From contig JBAQNA010000022.1 of the NCBI GenBank assembly GCA_049303335.1, forward strand, positions 5,651 through 69,650: a stretch of 64,000 nucleotides of DNA, in the 5' to 3' direction. Both the position numbers and the translations under genes were made by a program. The notes under the pieces were generated by a model. It had not been told where the DNA came from. It did no database searches and saw nothing but the letters and a program-made list of their open reading frames with translations. Below, in pieces: positions 50,201-60,243 of the stretch (position 1 is its first letter; each line of letters opens with the position of its first letter). Source of the stretch: DAIDAN01 sp049303335 (lineage in GTDB: Archaea; Aenigmatarchaeota; Aenigmatarchaeia; Aenigmatarchaeales; DAIDAN01).

Positions 50201-50244
50201 GAAATACAGAAACATAACAATCAAAAAACAAAAGAGGCGATTTA

Positions 50245-51456
50245 ATGCAAAACCAAAATTCAGCTAACATGACAAGAGAGCAGAAAGGATTAGAGATAGC
50301 AAAAACTTCCCAAATAACAAAGAATGAAAAGGGATATTGGAAAGTGCCAAGCCAGTCGGGGCATGGCTACTATCTTGTGAATCTTAACAAGCATGAGCCA
50401 GAATGTTCTTGCCCAGACTGCGAATTAAGAAAGCTGAAATGCAAGCACATTTTCGCGGTAGAATTTTATCTGAAAAGGGAAATTGACAGCACGGGCAACA
50501 TGACAGAAACAAAGGCAGTAAAGATAACTTATTCGCAGAATTGGGAAGCATACAACAAAGCACAAACAAGCGAGTTAAGGCTCTTTGATGTTCTGCTTAA
50601 AGACTTGGTTAATGATGTGGAAGAGCCAAAACAGCACATGGGAAGAAAGAGATTAGACATTAAGGATACCATGTTTTGCGCAATACAAAAAGTCTATTCC
50701 CAGCTTTCAAGCAGAAGGGCATACTCGCTTTATGCAAACGCAAAAGAAAAGGAAAAGATAAAGAACGCTCCGAATTTCAACGCAATAAACAAGTTCCTTA
50801 ACCGCGAGGATATAACGCCGATACTACACAATTTGCTGACATTAACGGCTTTGCCTCTAAAAAGCGTGGAAACGACTTTTGCCCCAGACAGTTCTGGTTT
50901 CAGAACCACACAATTTAACGAATACTGCAAAGAAAAGCATGGCACGGACAAATATCATATATGGGTAAAGGCGCATATCCTTGTCGGGACTAAAACAAAT
51001 ATCGTGGCGAGTGCAAGAATAACCGAAGGGGAAAGTGCTGATTGTCCGCAGTTCGCACCTATGGTTAATGAAGCCCATGACAACGGCTTTGAGATAAAAG
51101 AGATAACAGCGGACAAGGCTTATTCAAGCCGTGATAACTACTCTTTGGCTCAAAGCATAGGAGCAACCGCCTTTATCCCTTTTAAATCAAACGCTACGGG
51201 AAAATCAAGAGGCTCTATGATTTGGGGGCAGATGTATCACTACTTCATGTATAGGCATGATGAGTTTATGCAACACTACCACCAGCGAAGTAATGTAGAA
51301 AGTGCCTTCAACATGATTAAGGCGAAATTCGGCGACAAGTTAAGAAGCAAAAATTATGTGGCACAACAAAATGAACTTTTATGCAAACTGATAGCCCACA
51401 ATATCGTTGTGCTGATACATGAGATACACGAACTCGGGATAAAGCCCGAGTTCTGA
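50245..51456 (+). mobile_element. IS-type transposase with N-terminal SWIM zinc finger
   Basis: 403 residues. An N-terminal SWIM zinc finger CSCPDCELRKLKCKHIF (CxC...CxH, ~52-68) is followed by a helical region and a DDE catalytic domain with FAPDSSGFRT (first D), EITADKAYSS (second D) and QRSNVESAFNMIKAKFGD (E). The layout fits a DDE transposase of the IS4/IS5-like superfamily. I found no convincing terminal inverted repeats or target duplication, so the element ends are unknown. It lies in the AT-rich island beside the restriction genes. Confidence 0.8.
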
Positions 51457-51526
51457 AAGGCATTTTTAAATTATATACTCTAAACTATATATTACATTAT
51501 AAAAACTGTCTTAATACGGCGAACAT

Positions 51527-51871
51527 ATGGTTTATAAAGCTTTAAAAGGGTTAGATTCTAAACGAAAGTATAAATTAAGTATAGTCAAGGTTTTAAAGAT
51601 GCAAACACCAGAACAAATAGAGAAACTCACAAAGAGTATTGATATTGAATTAGTAAATTCTGAAGATTTAAGAGCTGATATTAGAGATGGTTGGGATTTA
51701 CCAGCTACTGGATTGGTTATAAAAAAAACAACAAGAAATTCTCCAGGAATGCCAGATTATACTTTTATAGGAGTAGATGGCACTGCTTTTATAAAAAACA
51801 TTGAAGCTTTAGCTTCTAAAATTAATGTTGCAAAGCTTTGCGAGGATTTACGTAAAGAATTAATAAAATGA
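51527..51871 (+). CDS. Unknown 114-residue protein
   Basis: 114 residues, AT-rich. Helical start LGLDSKRKYK-type stretch, then PEQIEKLTKSIDIEL and MPDYTFIGVDGTAFIKNIEALASKI. No family is recognised. It is followed 32 nt later by the gene at 51904; both are probably part of the accessory island. Confidence 0.4.
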   Translation: MVYKALKGLDSKRKYKLSIVKVLKMQTPEQIEKLTKSIDIELVNSEDLRADIRDGWDLPATGLVIKKTTRNSPGMPDYTFIGVDGTAFIKNIEALASKINVAKLCEDLRKELIK

Positions 51872-51903
51872 TACTCTTATTCTCATTATTTTGAAGTGAT
51901 ACT

Positions 51904-52422
51904 GTGTTTATCTTTATTATTTCTCCAGATATTTTGATAGACTTATTACACGGGGGAGAAACTGAAAGAATTTTTACTGTATTGGCTGCATTAGAAAGGC
52001 GTAGAAATTGCACGACAGAAACGAAGAAATTTAGATGTTTTGTTCCGCAAAATATTCATAATAAGGTTTTAGTTTTAAGAGCTATGAATGTTATGAGTGA
52101 TGCAATGGATGACACAACAAATATGATTTTCAAAAACGAATTGGAATATATATCAACCGTTTTTTTCGGTTTGGAAAAATCAGAGGATGGCATTCCAAGC
52201 ACTTCAGATGCATATTATATATCAACAATAGAACTTGCAAGAGACTTTTCTGATAAAGCAAATGTCGAAGTCTTTATTGTATCATCAGAGCATGATAAGG
52301 TTACAACAGCAATTAAAACCATTTCAGCAGAACTTACACAATGGATGAAAGCTCATAAAATTGGAAATTTATCATTTACGAGCATTGATATCAGCGAAAC
52401 AATTCTTAAGATGCAAAGTTAA
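51904..52422 (+). CDS. PIN-like or unknown protein of the accessory island
   Basis: 172 residues starting at a GTG. The first strand FIFIISPDILIDLLHGGE, with aspartates in an S-P-D-x-L-I-D pattern, resembles the start of a PIN-domain RNase, and VEVFIVSSEHDKVTTA later could be a second strand with acidic residues. The match is weak. With the preceding gene it might form a toxin-antitoxin-like pair, but this is inference. Confidence 0.35.
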   Translation: MFIFIISPDILIDLLHGGETERIFTVLAALERRRNCTTETKKFRCFVPQNIHNKVLVLRAMNVMSDAMDDTTNMIFKNELEYISTVFFGLEKSEDGIPSTSDAYYISTIELARDFSDKANVEVFIVSSEHDKVTTAIKTISAELTQWMKAHKIGNLSFTSIDISETILKMQS

Positions 52423-52558
52423 AAAGTAATTATTCTGCACCTAAAGTCCGAAATCTGCACTTTTAGTCGTGGTTTTTGGCTACTTTAAGTGCAAAGCCGC
52501 TTTCCGCGGCTTTTGCCGCTTTGCAAAAGATTATAAAATCGCGAGTTCAACTGATATT

Positions 52559-54238
52559 ATGAAAAAATCCGAAAGCGGAAGTACCAGCCAGATAAAAACG
52601 GAAATCGAGAAAGCGCTTGAGAAAGCCGTCGGCAAGAAGCTCGCGCTGCAGGAAGCCGCGGAAGGCCACGGCGATTTTGCGCTGCCCTGCTTCGAGCTCG
52701 CGCGCGAGCTGCGAAAAAGTCCGCAGGCGATAGCCGAGGATTTTGCAAAAAAGATAAAAATGCCGAGCGCGGCGGTGAAAGCCGAAGGCGGATATTTGAA
52801 CTTTTACATCGATTGGAAAATTTTCGGGCAGGAACTTCTGGAAAGCGTCGGCGAGAAATACGGCTCGGGAAACGGCGGAAAAAAGATTCTCATTGACACA
52901 TTTCAGCCAAATCCGTTCAAGGCTGTCCATATCGGGCACTTAAGGAACGGCTCGGTGGGCGACAGCATAAGAAGGATACTGGAATTCGAGGGAAACAAAG
53001 TTTCGACGGTCAGCTTTATGGGCGACGTGGGCGCGCATATAGCGAAATGGCTTTGGTATTACAACAAGTTCCACAACGGTAAAGTTCCGGAAAAAAACGT
53101 CAGCAAATGGGCGGGGGAAATCTATGCGACAGCGACAAAAAAAATGGAGGAAATGGAAGAATACGAGAAAGAGGTGAAGGAAGTAAACAAAAAGCTGGAC
53201 GGCAGGGAGCCGAAACTCACAAAGCAGTGGAAAGAACTAAGGGATGTTTTCTTTCAGGATTTTCTGAGAATAGCGAAAGAGCTCGGCCTGAGGCTTGACG
53301 ATTACATACCGGAAAGCGTGTCCGAGGAGCCGGGAAAAAAACTGGTGATGAAGTTTTTCAGTGAAGGCAGGCTGAAGAAAAGCGACGGCGCGATTGTAAT
53401 CGACTTGGAAAAATGCGGACTCGGCGTTTTTATCCTGCTGAAGAGCGACGGCACCGCGCTTTATTCGACGAAGGATTTCGGGCTGTTCGAGCTGAAAAGG
53501 AAGAAGTTCAAGTTTGACAAGTCACTGTATGTTGTCGCGTCCGAGCAGGATTTTTATTTCAGGCAGCTTTTCAAGGCTTTCGAGTTTTTGGAAATGCCCG
53601 GCTGGGAAAAATGCTTTCACGTGTCCCACGGAATCGTGAAGTTGCAGGAGGGAAAAATGTCCTCGCGGCTCGGCACGGTTGTGCTCTACGAGGACCTGCG
53701 GGACGAGGCGATAAAAAGGGTTCTGAAAATTATAGAGGAAAAAAATCCGGAGCTGCCGAATAAAGAAGCGGTTGCGAAGAAAATAGCGCTTGGGGCGCTG
53801 AAGTTCGCGATGCTTTTCGTTGAAAACTCGCGCGACATAGTTTTCGACTGGGAACGCGTGCTCGACTTTGAGGGAAGAAGCGGGCCGTATCTGCAGTACA
53901 CTTATGCGAGGGCTTGCGGAATATTGCGGGACGCGTCCCTGCCGAAGAAATTCGACGCGAAGCTGCTCGCGGACGATGCCGAAGTGGCGCTAATGAAAAA
54001 GATTGCGCAGTTCCCGAACGCCGTAGCGGACGCAGCGAAGGATTATTCGCCGCACATAATCGCAAACTATGACATAGAGCTCGCGCAGGCTTTCAACACT
54101 TTCTACAACAAGCTGTCCGTGCTGAAAGCGGAAAGCAAGGAACTGCGCGATGCGAGGCTGAAGATTGTTGACGCGGCGAGAACCGTGCTGAAAAGCGGGC
54201 TGCAGCTGCTCGGGATTGACGCGCTCGAGAGGATGTAA
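52559..54238 (+). CDS. argS: Arginyl-tRNA synthetase
   Basis: About 559 residues from the ATG at 52559. Class I motifs are visible: NPFKAVHIGHLRNG (HIGH) around residues 119-132 and EGKMSSRLGT (KMSKS equivalent). The N-terminal ~90 residues are the ArgS additional domain, and the C-terminal region (GPYLQYTYARACGILRD) is the anticodon-binding domain. It charges tRNA-Arg. Confidence 0.93.
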   Translation: MKKSESGSTSQIKTEIEKALEKAVGKKLALQEAAEGHGDFALPCFELARELRKSPQAIAEDFAKKIKMPSAAVKAEGGYLNFYIDWKIFGQELLESVGEKYGSGNGGKKILIDTFQPNPFKAVHIGHLRNGSVGDSIRRILEFEGNKVSTVSFMGDVGAHIAKWLWYYNKFHNGKVPEKNVSKWAGEIYATATKKMEEMEEYEKEVKEVNKKLDGREPKLTKQWKELRDVFFQDFLRIAKELGLRLDDYIPESVSEEPGKKLVMKFFSEGRLKKSDGAIVIDLEKCGLGVFILLKSDGTALYSTKDFGLFELKRKKFKFDKSLYVVASEQDFYFRQLFKAFEFLEMPGWEKCFHVSHGIVKLQEGKMSSRLGTVVLYEDLRDEAIKRVLKIIEEKNPELPNKEAVAKKIALGALKFAMLFVENSRDIVFDWERVLDFEGRSGPYLQYTYARACGILRDASLPKKFDAKLLADDAEVALMKKIAQFPNAVADAAKDYSPHIIANYDIELAQAFNTFYNKLSVLKAESKELRDARLKIVDAARTVLKSGLQLLGIDALERM

Positions 54239-54287
54239 AAGATTTAAATAGTATAGCTACAATTACATTTTGCGAGATGTGACAATT

Positions 54288-54521
54288 ATGGCAACAAACG
54301 TAAAAATCAGGGAGCTTCTCGGAAAGCCGATCATTTCGGACAGCGGAAGGAAGTTCGGAATTGTCGGCGACGTGGAATTTATCACGGAATCCGGCGAGCT
54401 GATGAGCGTGAAAATCGTGGAATCGGGCGCGAAGGGAAAGGATGGCGACAAGAAAATACCTTTTTCCGCGGTAAAGAGCGTAGGCGACTTCGTGGTAATC
54501 TCGGAGAAGGATTTGGAATAG
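54288..54521 (+). CDS. PRC-barrel domain protein
   Basis: 77 residues from the ATG at 54288. KIRELLGKPIISDSGRKFGIVGDVEFI and later DKKIPFSAVKSVGDFVVISE are the PRC-barrel beta fold. In archaea such small proteins may be CdpB-type cell-division adaptors or RNA-maturation helpers. A TATA-like TTTAAATAGTA precedes it. Confidence 0.65.
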   Translation: MATNVKIRELLGKPIISDSGRKFGIVGDVEFITESGELMSVKIVESGAKGKDGDKKIPFSAVKSVGDFVVISEKDLE

Positions 54522-54568
54522 AATATTTTCAAAATACTAATCCTGTTTGTTTAAATAATTTTCTAAAA

Positions 54569-55189
54569 TTAAAGTTCCAGACTTTTCCACAAAATACGGC
54601 ATGCATATGTGCGATATGGTGACCACTTCTTTGCGATTTCTTCAATCTCGTTTTTTGCGGCATCCTTGTCCAGCGAGTATAATTTTACTATTGCCTTTCT
54701 GAGGCCGAGGTCGCCGTGCGAAAACACATCCTCCCTTCCGAGCGTGAACATAAGGAACATTTGCGCGGTCCAAGGCCCGATTCCTTTCACTTGCATTAGC
54801 TTTTCAGCCGCCTGCGAATCATCCAGACGCTTTATGCTTTTTAAATCCAGTGTGCCGTCCGCGACTTTCTGCGCAAGGTCTTTGACGAAGCCTGCCTTCG
54901 ACCAGGAAGCGCCGGCGTTCCGTATCGCCTCTTCGGACAATTTGAGCGCGTATTCCGGCGTAATCTTTCCGTTTGGAAAGAGATTTTCAAACCTGCCGAA
55001 AATCGTGCGCGCCGCATTTTTTGCAAGCTGCTGGCCGATGATTTCGTAGCACAATGAGCGGAAATATTCGCTTGTCTTGCGGAGCTCTATCGGCTCGATG
55101 ACAACCTTTTTCGCAATGGAGAAAAGAACCTTGTCCTTTTTCTGAAAATGAGCGAGCGCCGCGCGAATTCTCGGATTCATAATTCTCAT
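54569..55189 (-). CDS. alkA: 3-methyladenine DNA glycosylase II (HhH-GPD)
   Basis: About 206 residues. HhH-GPD signature: YEIIGQQLAKNAARTIFGRF, then helix-hairpin-helix LMQVKGIGPWTAQMFLMF and the catalytic-aspartate loop DVFSHGDLGLRKAI. It removes alkylated bases, starting base-excision repair. The start is placed at an internal ATG (MRIMNPRIR), since extra residues upstream lack support. Works with the AP endonuclease at 29158. Confidence 0.82.
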   Translation of the reverse strand: MRIMNPRIRAALAHFQKKDKVLFSIAKKVVIEPIELRKTSEYFRSLCYEIIGQQLAKNAARTIFGRFENLFPNGKITPEYALKLSEEAIRNAGASWSKAGFVKDLAQKVADGTLDLKSIKRLDDSQAAEKLMQVKGIGPWTAQMFLMFTLGREDVFSHGDLGLRKAIVKLYSLDKDAAKNEIEEIAKKWSPYRTYACRILWKSLEL

Positions 55190-55224
55190 TGTACTGCGAT
55201 TTATAAAAAGTTTCTTCAAAGAAT

Positions 55225-56394
55225 TTATGCTGCAGCGATGGCAGGTCTCTTGACGCGATAATCCGGAAGCCGATTTAGCAAGCCGCCTTCCATATTCTCC
55301 ATTATTGCGCTCGCGATGGAATATTCCATTTGATCTTTTTCTTTATCGCTCAATTCAGGAATGCCCAGTTCTGTCATTCCTTCACTTCCGATTTTCGGGC
55401 AAAGTCCTGTCCAGACGTATTTAAACGGCAAATCTTCAACGTCTTTCGGTTTTATTATCTTGCTATTTTCGGCCATTTTATACAAATGTCCGTGAACATT
55501 ATCTTTGCTCAAACCCAAGCCGGACAGGTCGCGGTCTATCCTTAACGGCGCCAAGATAGGAACATTCTCCAGCGAATTATTCACAACCGGTATGACTAAA
55601 TCAAGGAGAACGTCAGCGCCAACAGAAGGACCTGCCCCCTCGAGATGCTCATTGTATAATGCTCCCATTTTTCTTACTTCATTGCAGATTTGATTAACAT
55701 TTTCTCCCCCCAACACTTCTTTGATCGGTTCCCCTCCGACGGTGCTGCAGTCCATTGCATGAACCATGGTATCATCATGCCCTCCGCACACGCCTTTGAA
55801 AGCAATGTCATATCTTGAATATTTTCCTTTCAAGTCAGGGTCGTTATCAATAAAGTCGCATATGGTCCCTTCAGTCCTCATCCAATCCAGTCCGGCGCCG
55901 AATGAAAATATATTGTTCGGATTTGCTTCTTTTCCATATGCTTCCTCCATCCGCTCAAGCACATAAGGGCTGAGGCAGCCTACGCCGTTTACAAGGTTTC
56001 CTATCTTAGAATTTTTCAGCGAAATGTTATGATTCGGACAGTATTCCGTAATAAATTTCTTAATAGGTATGGAATTGTCTTTTGACATTTTGCTTCTGGT
56101 CTCTCCAGGCAGCCTTTGGCGCCCCGTTGTTATTATTGTGATGTCCGGGTTTGGAACATTATCCGGGCCCGAATAAACGCGATATTCTCTTCCAAGCGCC
56201 CTTCCGCTGTCCCTGAACTCTTTCGCCAGAAGCTCCGCTTTTCTTCTTTCCGGCTCCCCATGTTTCGGCTCCTTTGTATCCAATAAATATATTTCTACAT
56301 CTTCCTTCAGCATGTCAGGATTGGACAAGATAGTTCCTACTATATGCGTGGCAGTCTTTCCAACGCCGGCTATTGCGATATGAACACTTGGCAT
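55225..56394 (-). CDS. Malate/lactate dehydrogenase family protein
   Basis: About 389 residues from the ATG beginning MPSVHIAIAGVGKTATH. Motifs of the LDH/MDH family: NAD-binding start AIAGVGKTATHIVG, TTGRQRLPGETRSKM (mobile loop with arginines), GLDWMRTEGTICDF (substrate arginine) and VCGGHDDTMVHA (catalytic histidine). It is longer than usual (about 310). It interconverts a 2-hydroxy acid and a 2-oxo acid; the specificity is not clear. Confidence 0.75.
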   Translation of the reverse strand: MPSVHIAIAGVGKTATHIVGTILSNPDMLKEDVEIYLLDTKEPKHGEPERRKAELLAKEFRDSGRALGREYRVYSGPDNVPNPDITIITTGRQRLPGETRSKMSKDNSIPIKKFITEYCPNHNISLKNSKIGNLVNGVGCLSPYVLERMEEAYGKEANPNNIFSFGAGLDWMRTEGTICDFIDNDPDLKGKYSRYDIAFKGVCGGHDDTMVHAMDCSTVGGEPIKEVLGGENVNQICNEVRKMGALYNEHLEGAGPSVGADVLLDLVIPVVNNSLENVPILAPLRIDRDLSGLGLSKDNVHGHLYKMAENSKIIKPKDVEDLPFKYVWTGLCPKIGSEGMTELGIPELSDKEKDQMEYSIASAIMENMEGGLLNRLPDYRVKRPAIAAA

Positions 56395-56462
56395 ACAAAT
56401 CATCTTGAAAATCGTGAATCATCGGCGCGTGTCTTGCTTTCCGGTTACGGCAGTTATGTTCC

Positions 56463-56615
56463 AATCTTTAAATGCCTTTCGGCGATGCCGCGCGCGTCAA
56501 TAATGGAAAGTCGGCTCTGCAGAAATCCTGCATCATGCATTGAACTTCCATATCAGAACGGCTTTCTCGGCGATTCAGATGGGCGTCGATACCAACGTTC
56601 CTGATTTTTTCGTCC
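56463..56615 (+). other. Intergenic candidate: small RNA or 33-codon ORF
   Basis: A TATA-like TCTTTAAATGCC (about 56465-56476) lies in the gap between the dehydrogenase and EF-2 genes, and a T-run (CCTGATTTTTTCG) ends about 56615. The interval has a 33-codon ORF (56503-56604) with no recognised motif. It may be a short RNA or a small gene. Confidence 0.25.
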
Positions 56616-56710
56616 ATAACGTGAATTTCCGCAGAGCCCGGAAAATCAAAACGCTTAAATAGACTTCTTCCGATATCTGTTTTTACTGAATAATTTTTAC
56701 CGGTGTCAAT

Positions 56711-58903
56711 ATGGTGGCGAAAGACGAGTATGTCGAGAAAGTGCAGGGTCTGATGAGCAACCCGAAGAACATCAGGAACATAGGCATAGTCAGCCACATC
56801 CACCACGGCAAGACAACGCTTACGGACAACCTCGTAGCCGGAGCGGGAATGATTTCATCGGAGCTCGTCGGGGAAAGGATGCTCACCTGGATTGACGACC
56901 AGGAGCGCGAGCGCTTGATGACTATATACGGCGCAACCGTGACAATGGCCCACGAATTCGAGGGGCAGAAATATCTTATCAATCTTCTTGACACTCCGGG
57001 GCACGTTGACTTCGGCGCGGACGTGACGCAGGCGATGCGCGCTGTCGACGGAGCAGTCGTGATGGTCTGCGCTGTCGAGGGAATAATGCCGCAGACCGAA
57101 ACCGTTTTGAAGCAGGCGCTTGTCGAAAAAGTGAAGCCCATTCTTTTCATCAACAAGGTTGACCGCGCCATCAAGGAATTGAAGCTCACGCCGGAGCAGC
57201 TGCAGAAAAGGCTCGCCGCGATTGTCGTCGAGGTTAACAAATTTATCCAGCGCCACGTGCCGCCGGAATTCAAGGACAAGTGGATTCCGCGCGTGGAAGA
57301 CGGCTCGGTGGCGTTCGGCTCCGCTTACAAGAAGTGGGCGATCTCCGTGCCGTTCATGCAGAAATCTAAAATCACTTTCAAGGAAATTATCGAGCTGTGC
57401 GCGCAGGAAAAGGACGAGGAGCTCGCGCTGAAGGCGCCGATGCACAACGTTGTCCTCGACATGGTCATCACTCATTTGCCTTCGCCGCTGCAGGCGCAGC
57501 CTTACAGGGTCGGGAAATTGTGGAAGGGCGACATAAATACGGAAGTCGGGAGGCAGCTTTCCAACGCGGACCCGAACGGAAAGCTCGGCGCGGTGATAAC
57601 GAAAATAGTTTACGACCCGCACGCGGGAATGATTTCGACCGCAAGAATTTTCTCCGGAAAAATTACCAAGGGCCAGGACATTTATATGGTCAGGGCGAAG
57701 CGCATCGTGAAAGTCCAGCAGGTTACAACTTTTATAGCGGAGAAGCGCGTGCCCGTTGACGTTGTGCCCGCGGGAAACGTTGTCGGCTTGGTCGGATTGG
57801 CTGATGTGATAGTTGGCGAAACCATTTGCGACCCGTCGCAGCCGATTGAGGAGTTCGAGGCGATTAAACACATATTCGAGCCAGTTGTGACAAAATCAAT
57901 CGAGCCGAAAAATCCGCAGGACCTGCCGAAGCTCATCAATATTCTCAAGACGCTCGGGAGGGAGGACCCGACTTTGAAAATTCAGATTAACCAGGAAACC
58001 GGCGAGACGCTTGTGTCCGGATTGGGCGAGCTCCATCTTGACGCGAAAGTGGAAAGGAAAATCCGCGAGAAAGGCGTTGAGATAAACGTGTCGCCGCCCA
58101 TCGTGGTTTACCGCGAGACCATAAGCAAGCCTTCGCCCGTTGTCGAGGGAAAGAGCCCGAACAAGCACAACAAGTTCTATCTCGCGGTTGAGCCCGTTCC
58201 GGAGGCGCTTTACAAGGCGATGATAACGAACGACGTCCGCGATATGGAGGTGAAGGGGAAGAACGTGGAGCTGATAAAGAAGTTCCAGGACCTGGGGCTG
58301 AGCAAGGACGATTCGAAAGACGTGATGATGATTTACAACCACTGCCTGCTGCTTGACACCACGAAAGGATTGCAGTACATCAACGAGGCGATGGAGCACA
58401 TAAAGACCGGATTCCGCGAGGCGATTGACAACGGCCCGCTCGCAAAGGAGCCTGTAGCTGCGATAATGGTAAAGCTCTCGGACGCGAGCCTTCACGAGGA
58501 TGCGGTTCACCGCGGTCCCGCGCAGGTCATACCGGCTGTTCGTTACGGAATCCAGCAGGCCATCCTGAAGGCGCAGGCAACGCTGCTTGAGCCGAAGCAG
58601 ATTTTGAGGATTGACACTCCGCAGGATTATATCGGAAACGTGTCGGGCGAAGTGAGCAACAAGCGCGGCGAGATAATAGACGTTGAGCAGGAGGAATACT
58701 CGGCTGTCATAACGGTCAAGCTGCCGGTCGCGGAAATGTTCGGCTTCGAGTCCGCGCTGAAAAGCGCGACCGCGGGCAAGGGATTCCAGAGCATGATGGA
58801 CGTCGTTTTCGAGAGGCTGCCCAACGACATCAAGGAGTCCGTGATAATGAAAATCCGCGAGCGCAAGGGTCTCTCAAAGGAAGTGCCGAAAGCGGAGATA
58901 TAG
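56711..58903 (+). CDS. fusA: Elongation factor 2
   Basis: 730 residues, the usual archaeal length. GTPase motifs SHIHHGKTTLTDNL (G1), LLDTPGHVDFGAD (G3), FINKVDRA (G4). Domain IV contains LHEDAVHRGPAQ with H600, the diphthamide histidine. It drives translocation. A TATA-like CGCTTAAATAGAC precedes it. Confidence 0.97.
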   Translation: MVAKDEYVEKVQGLMSNPKNIRNIGIVSHIHHGKTTLTDNLVAGAGMISSELVGERMLTWIDDQERERLMTIYGATVTMAHEFEGQKYLINLLDTPGHVDFGADVTQAMRAVDGAVVMVCAVEGIMPQTETVLKQALVEKVKPILFINKVDRAIKELKLTPEQLQKRLAAIVVEVNKFIQRHVPPEFKDKWIPRVEDGSVAFGSAYKKWAISVPFMQKSKITFKEIIELCAQEKDEELALKAPMHNVVLDMVITHLPSPLQAQPYRVGKLWKGDINTEVGRQLSNADPNGKLGAVITKIVYDPHAGMISTARIFSGKITKGQDIYMVRAKRIVKVQQVTTFIAEKRVPVDVVPAGNVVGLVGLADVIVGETICDPSQPIEEFEAIKHIFEPVVTKSIEPKNPQDLPKLINILKTLGREDPTLKIQINQETGETLVSGLGELHLDAKVERKIREKGVEINVSPPIVVYRETISKPSPVVEGKSPNKHNKFYLAVEPVPEALYKAMITNDVRDMEVKGKNVELIKKFQDLGLSKDDSKDVMMIYNHCLLLDTTKGLQYINEAMEHIKTGFREAIDNGPLAKEPVAAIMVKLSDASLHEDAVHRGPAQVIPAVRYGIQQAILKAQATLLEPKQILRIDTPQDYIGNVSGEVSNKRGEIIDVEQEEYSAVITVKLPVAEMFGFESALKSATAGKGFQSMMDVVFERLPNDIKESVIMKIRERKGLSKEVPKAEI

Positions 58904-58905
58904 AA

Positions 58906-59304
58906 TTATTTTTCTTTATTCTTTTTCTCCCAGACACTTTTCATAAAATCCGGATTCCAAGGTTTCAATCCTTCCGAGAGGACAGATTCGGATAATTTCG
59001 CAATCTCCTCAAAAGAAGTGTCCTGCGGAAAAGCTTCGGCGGCGGCCTTTACTCCGCCGAGTTGAATGTTTATTTCGTTGTATGAAGAAAATAAATTTTC
59101 TTTAGTGAATTCTATTCCTTTCTTTTTGTAGTAATCAAGAACGTATTTTGCTGCGTGTATGGACGGATTAATATTTTGCAGAGGTTTATTTTCCAGAATT
59201 ATTTTCGAGACAAAACCCAGAAAGAACGTGTAGCCGTTGTGCTTGTCCAAGTCGCGCAGATAATTTTCCGCGACTTTTTTATCGTATTCGAAATAGTCTA
59301 TCAT
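58906..59304 (-). CDS. Unknown 132-residue protein
   Basis: About 132 residues from the ATG giving MIDYFEYDKKVAENYL. Helix-rich, with SIHAAKYVLDYYKKKGIEFTKENLF and GGVKAAAEAFPQDTSFEEIAKL. No family is recognised. It converges with the EF-2 gene with a 2-nt gap. Confidence 0.4.
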   Translation of the reverse strand: MIDYFEYDKKVAENYLRDLDKHNGYTFFLGFVSKIILENKPLQNINPSIHAAKYVLDYYKKKGIEFTKENLFSSYNEINIQLGGVKAAAEAFPQDTSFEEIAKLSESVLSEGLKPWNPDFMKSVWEKKNKEK

Positions 59305-59326
59305 AACAAACATTCATTGCCAAATT

Positions 59327-59710
59327 TTATATCCTTGAATTCTTGTCCAGCTTTTTATACATCTCCTCGACGCTTTTGCTGTTTATTCTTTTTCCGAAGC
59401 AGAAGTGCGGCACGAGCGCGCCGCTGAAGGTTTTCGGGATGTGCATCAGCTCGTGAATCAAAATCTTGTCCTGCTCCACCTTGCCGTAGGAGTCGAACCT
59501 TTCCGCGAGCACCTCAATGACATAGTGCGCCTTCACCTCAAGCGCTTTTTGCCAGATGCGCGGCAGCGACCATATTCGCGCGTTCGCGCGGCTCGTGCTG
59601 CCCGAAGAGCGGAAGCATTTTATGCGCGCTGCGTCAATGTGCGAAAACGGGAGCTTCTCTACAAGCTCCGCTATCCTTTCCTGGATGTCGGGCGCGGGCT
59701 CGAATTTCAT
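59327..59710 (-). CDS. Putative zinc metallopeptidase
   Basis: About 127 residues from the ATG at 59708-59710. The core is ILIHELMHIPKTFSGALVPH: HExxH-type zinc site (HELMH) plus a downstream histidine, as in small archaeal putative metallopeptidases. N-terminal part has RIKCFRSSGSTSRANARIWSLP. No signal peptide. The substrate is unknown. Confidence 0.7.
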   Translation of the reverse strand: MKFEPAPDIQERIAELVEKLPFSHIDAARIKCFRSSGSTSRANARIWSLPRIWQKALEVKAHYVIEVLAERFDSYGKVEQDKILIHELMHIPKTFSGALVPHFCFGKRINSKSVEEMYKKLDKNSRI

Positions 59711-59770
59711 AGCAATAATTATATTCGCCAAACCTTAAAGCTTTAAATCTTTTTCCATCCATTAATTCTT

Positions 59771-60241
59771 ATGACGATCTATTTGGCGGACGGCGAAATG
59801 GCGGAACCTTTCCAATTCCTGTACGCGCCGGATTCTAATTTGATTGCATGGGGCAATGGACTCTTTCATTTTATACCTTATTATTCAGAATCCTCAAAAA
59901 TTGAGTTGTCTAAAATTTCAGACTTCATTATAAAAGGGATGCCGAAAAATATTTTTATGGCTGAAAGCTCGAAAAAGGAAAAATTGGGCGCCAATAATTT
60001 TAGAAATCCTAAAGAGGAAGCATTGGCGAAATATTTTGAAATAGGCTCTATTTCTTCCGTTGATGACACAACAGCTGAAGTCCTGTTCTTGAAGGATAGT
60101 TTGAACGGCAAAGTGATAGATACTTTGCTATTGAGAGTTATGGAAGAAAAATCCCCATATATTATAGTTAATTTCAACGAGGATTACCCGAATGTTTTGG
60201 AGATGAAATATATTCCTGTTGTAAAAAGAGAGCAAATCTAA
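59771..60241 (+). CDS. Unknown 156-residue protein
   Basis: 156 residues. Beta-rich with EPFQFLYAPDSNLIAWGNGLFHFIPY near the N-terminus and SPYIIVNFNEDYPNVLEMKYIPVV near the C-terminus. No motif or family is recognised. It converges with the macro-domain-like gene with a 2-nt gap. Confidence 0.4.
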   Translation: MTIYLADGEMAEPFQFLYAPDSNLIAWGNGLFHFIPYYSESSKIELSKISDFIIKGMPKNIFMAESSKKEKLGANNFRNPKEEALAKYFEIGSISSVDDTTAEVLFLKDSLNGKVIDTLLLRVMEEKSPYIIVNFNEDYPNVLEMKYIPVVKREQI

Positions 60242-60243
60242 AT

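Noticed and set aside
50130..51530. Complete insertion sequence with terminal inverted repeats
   Set aside because: Only the transposase is clear. Comparing the flanks gave no convincing inverted repeats or target duplication.
46928..52422. Prophage
   Set aside because: No capsid, terminase, portal or integrase genes; the island is restriction genes, RHH proteins, a transposase and unknowns.
56855..57871. Minus-strand frame of 338 codons inside EF-2
   Set aside because: Shadow of the EF-2 coding sequence in a GC-rich codon pattern; histidine/arginine/leucine-rich with no family resemblance.
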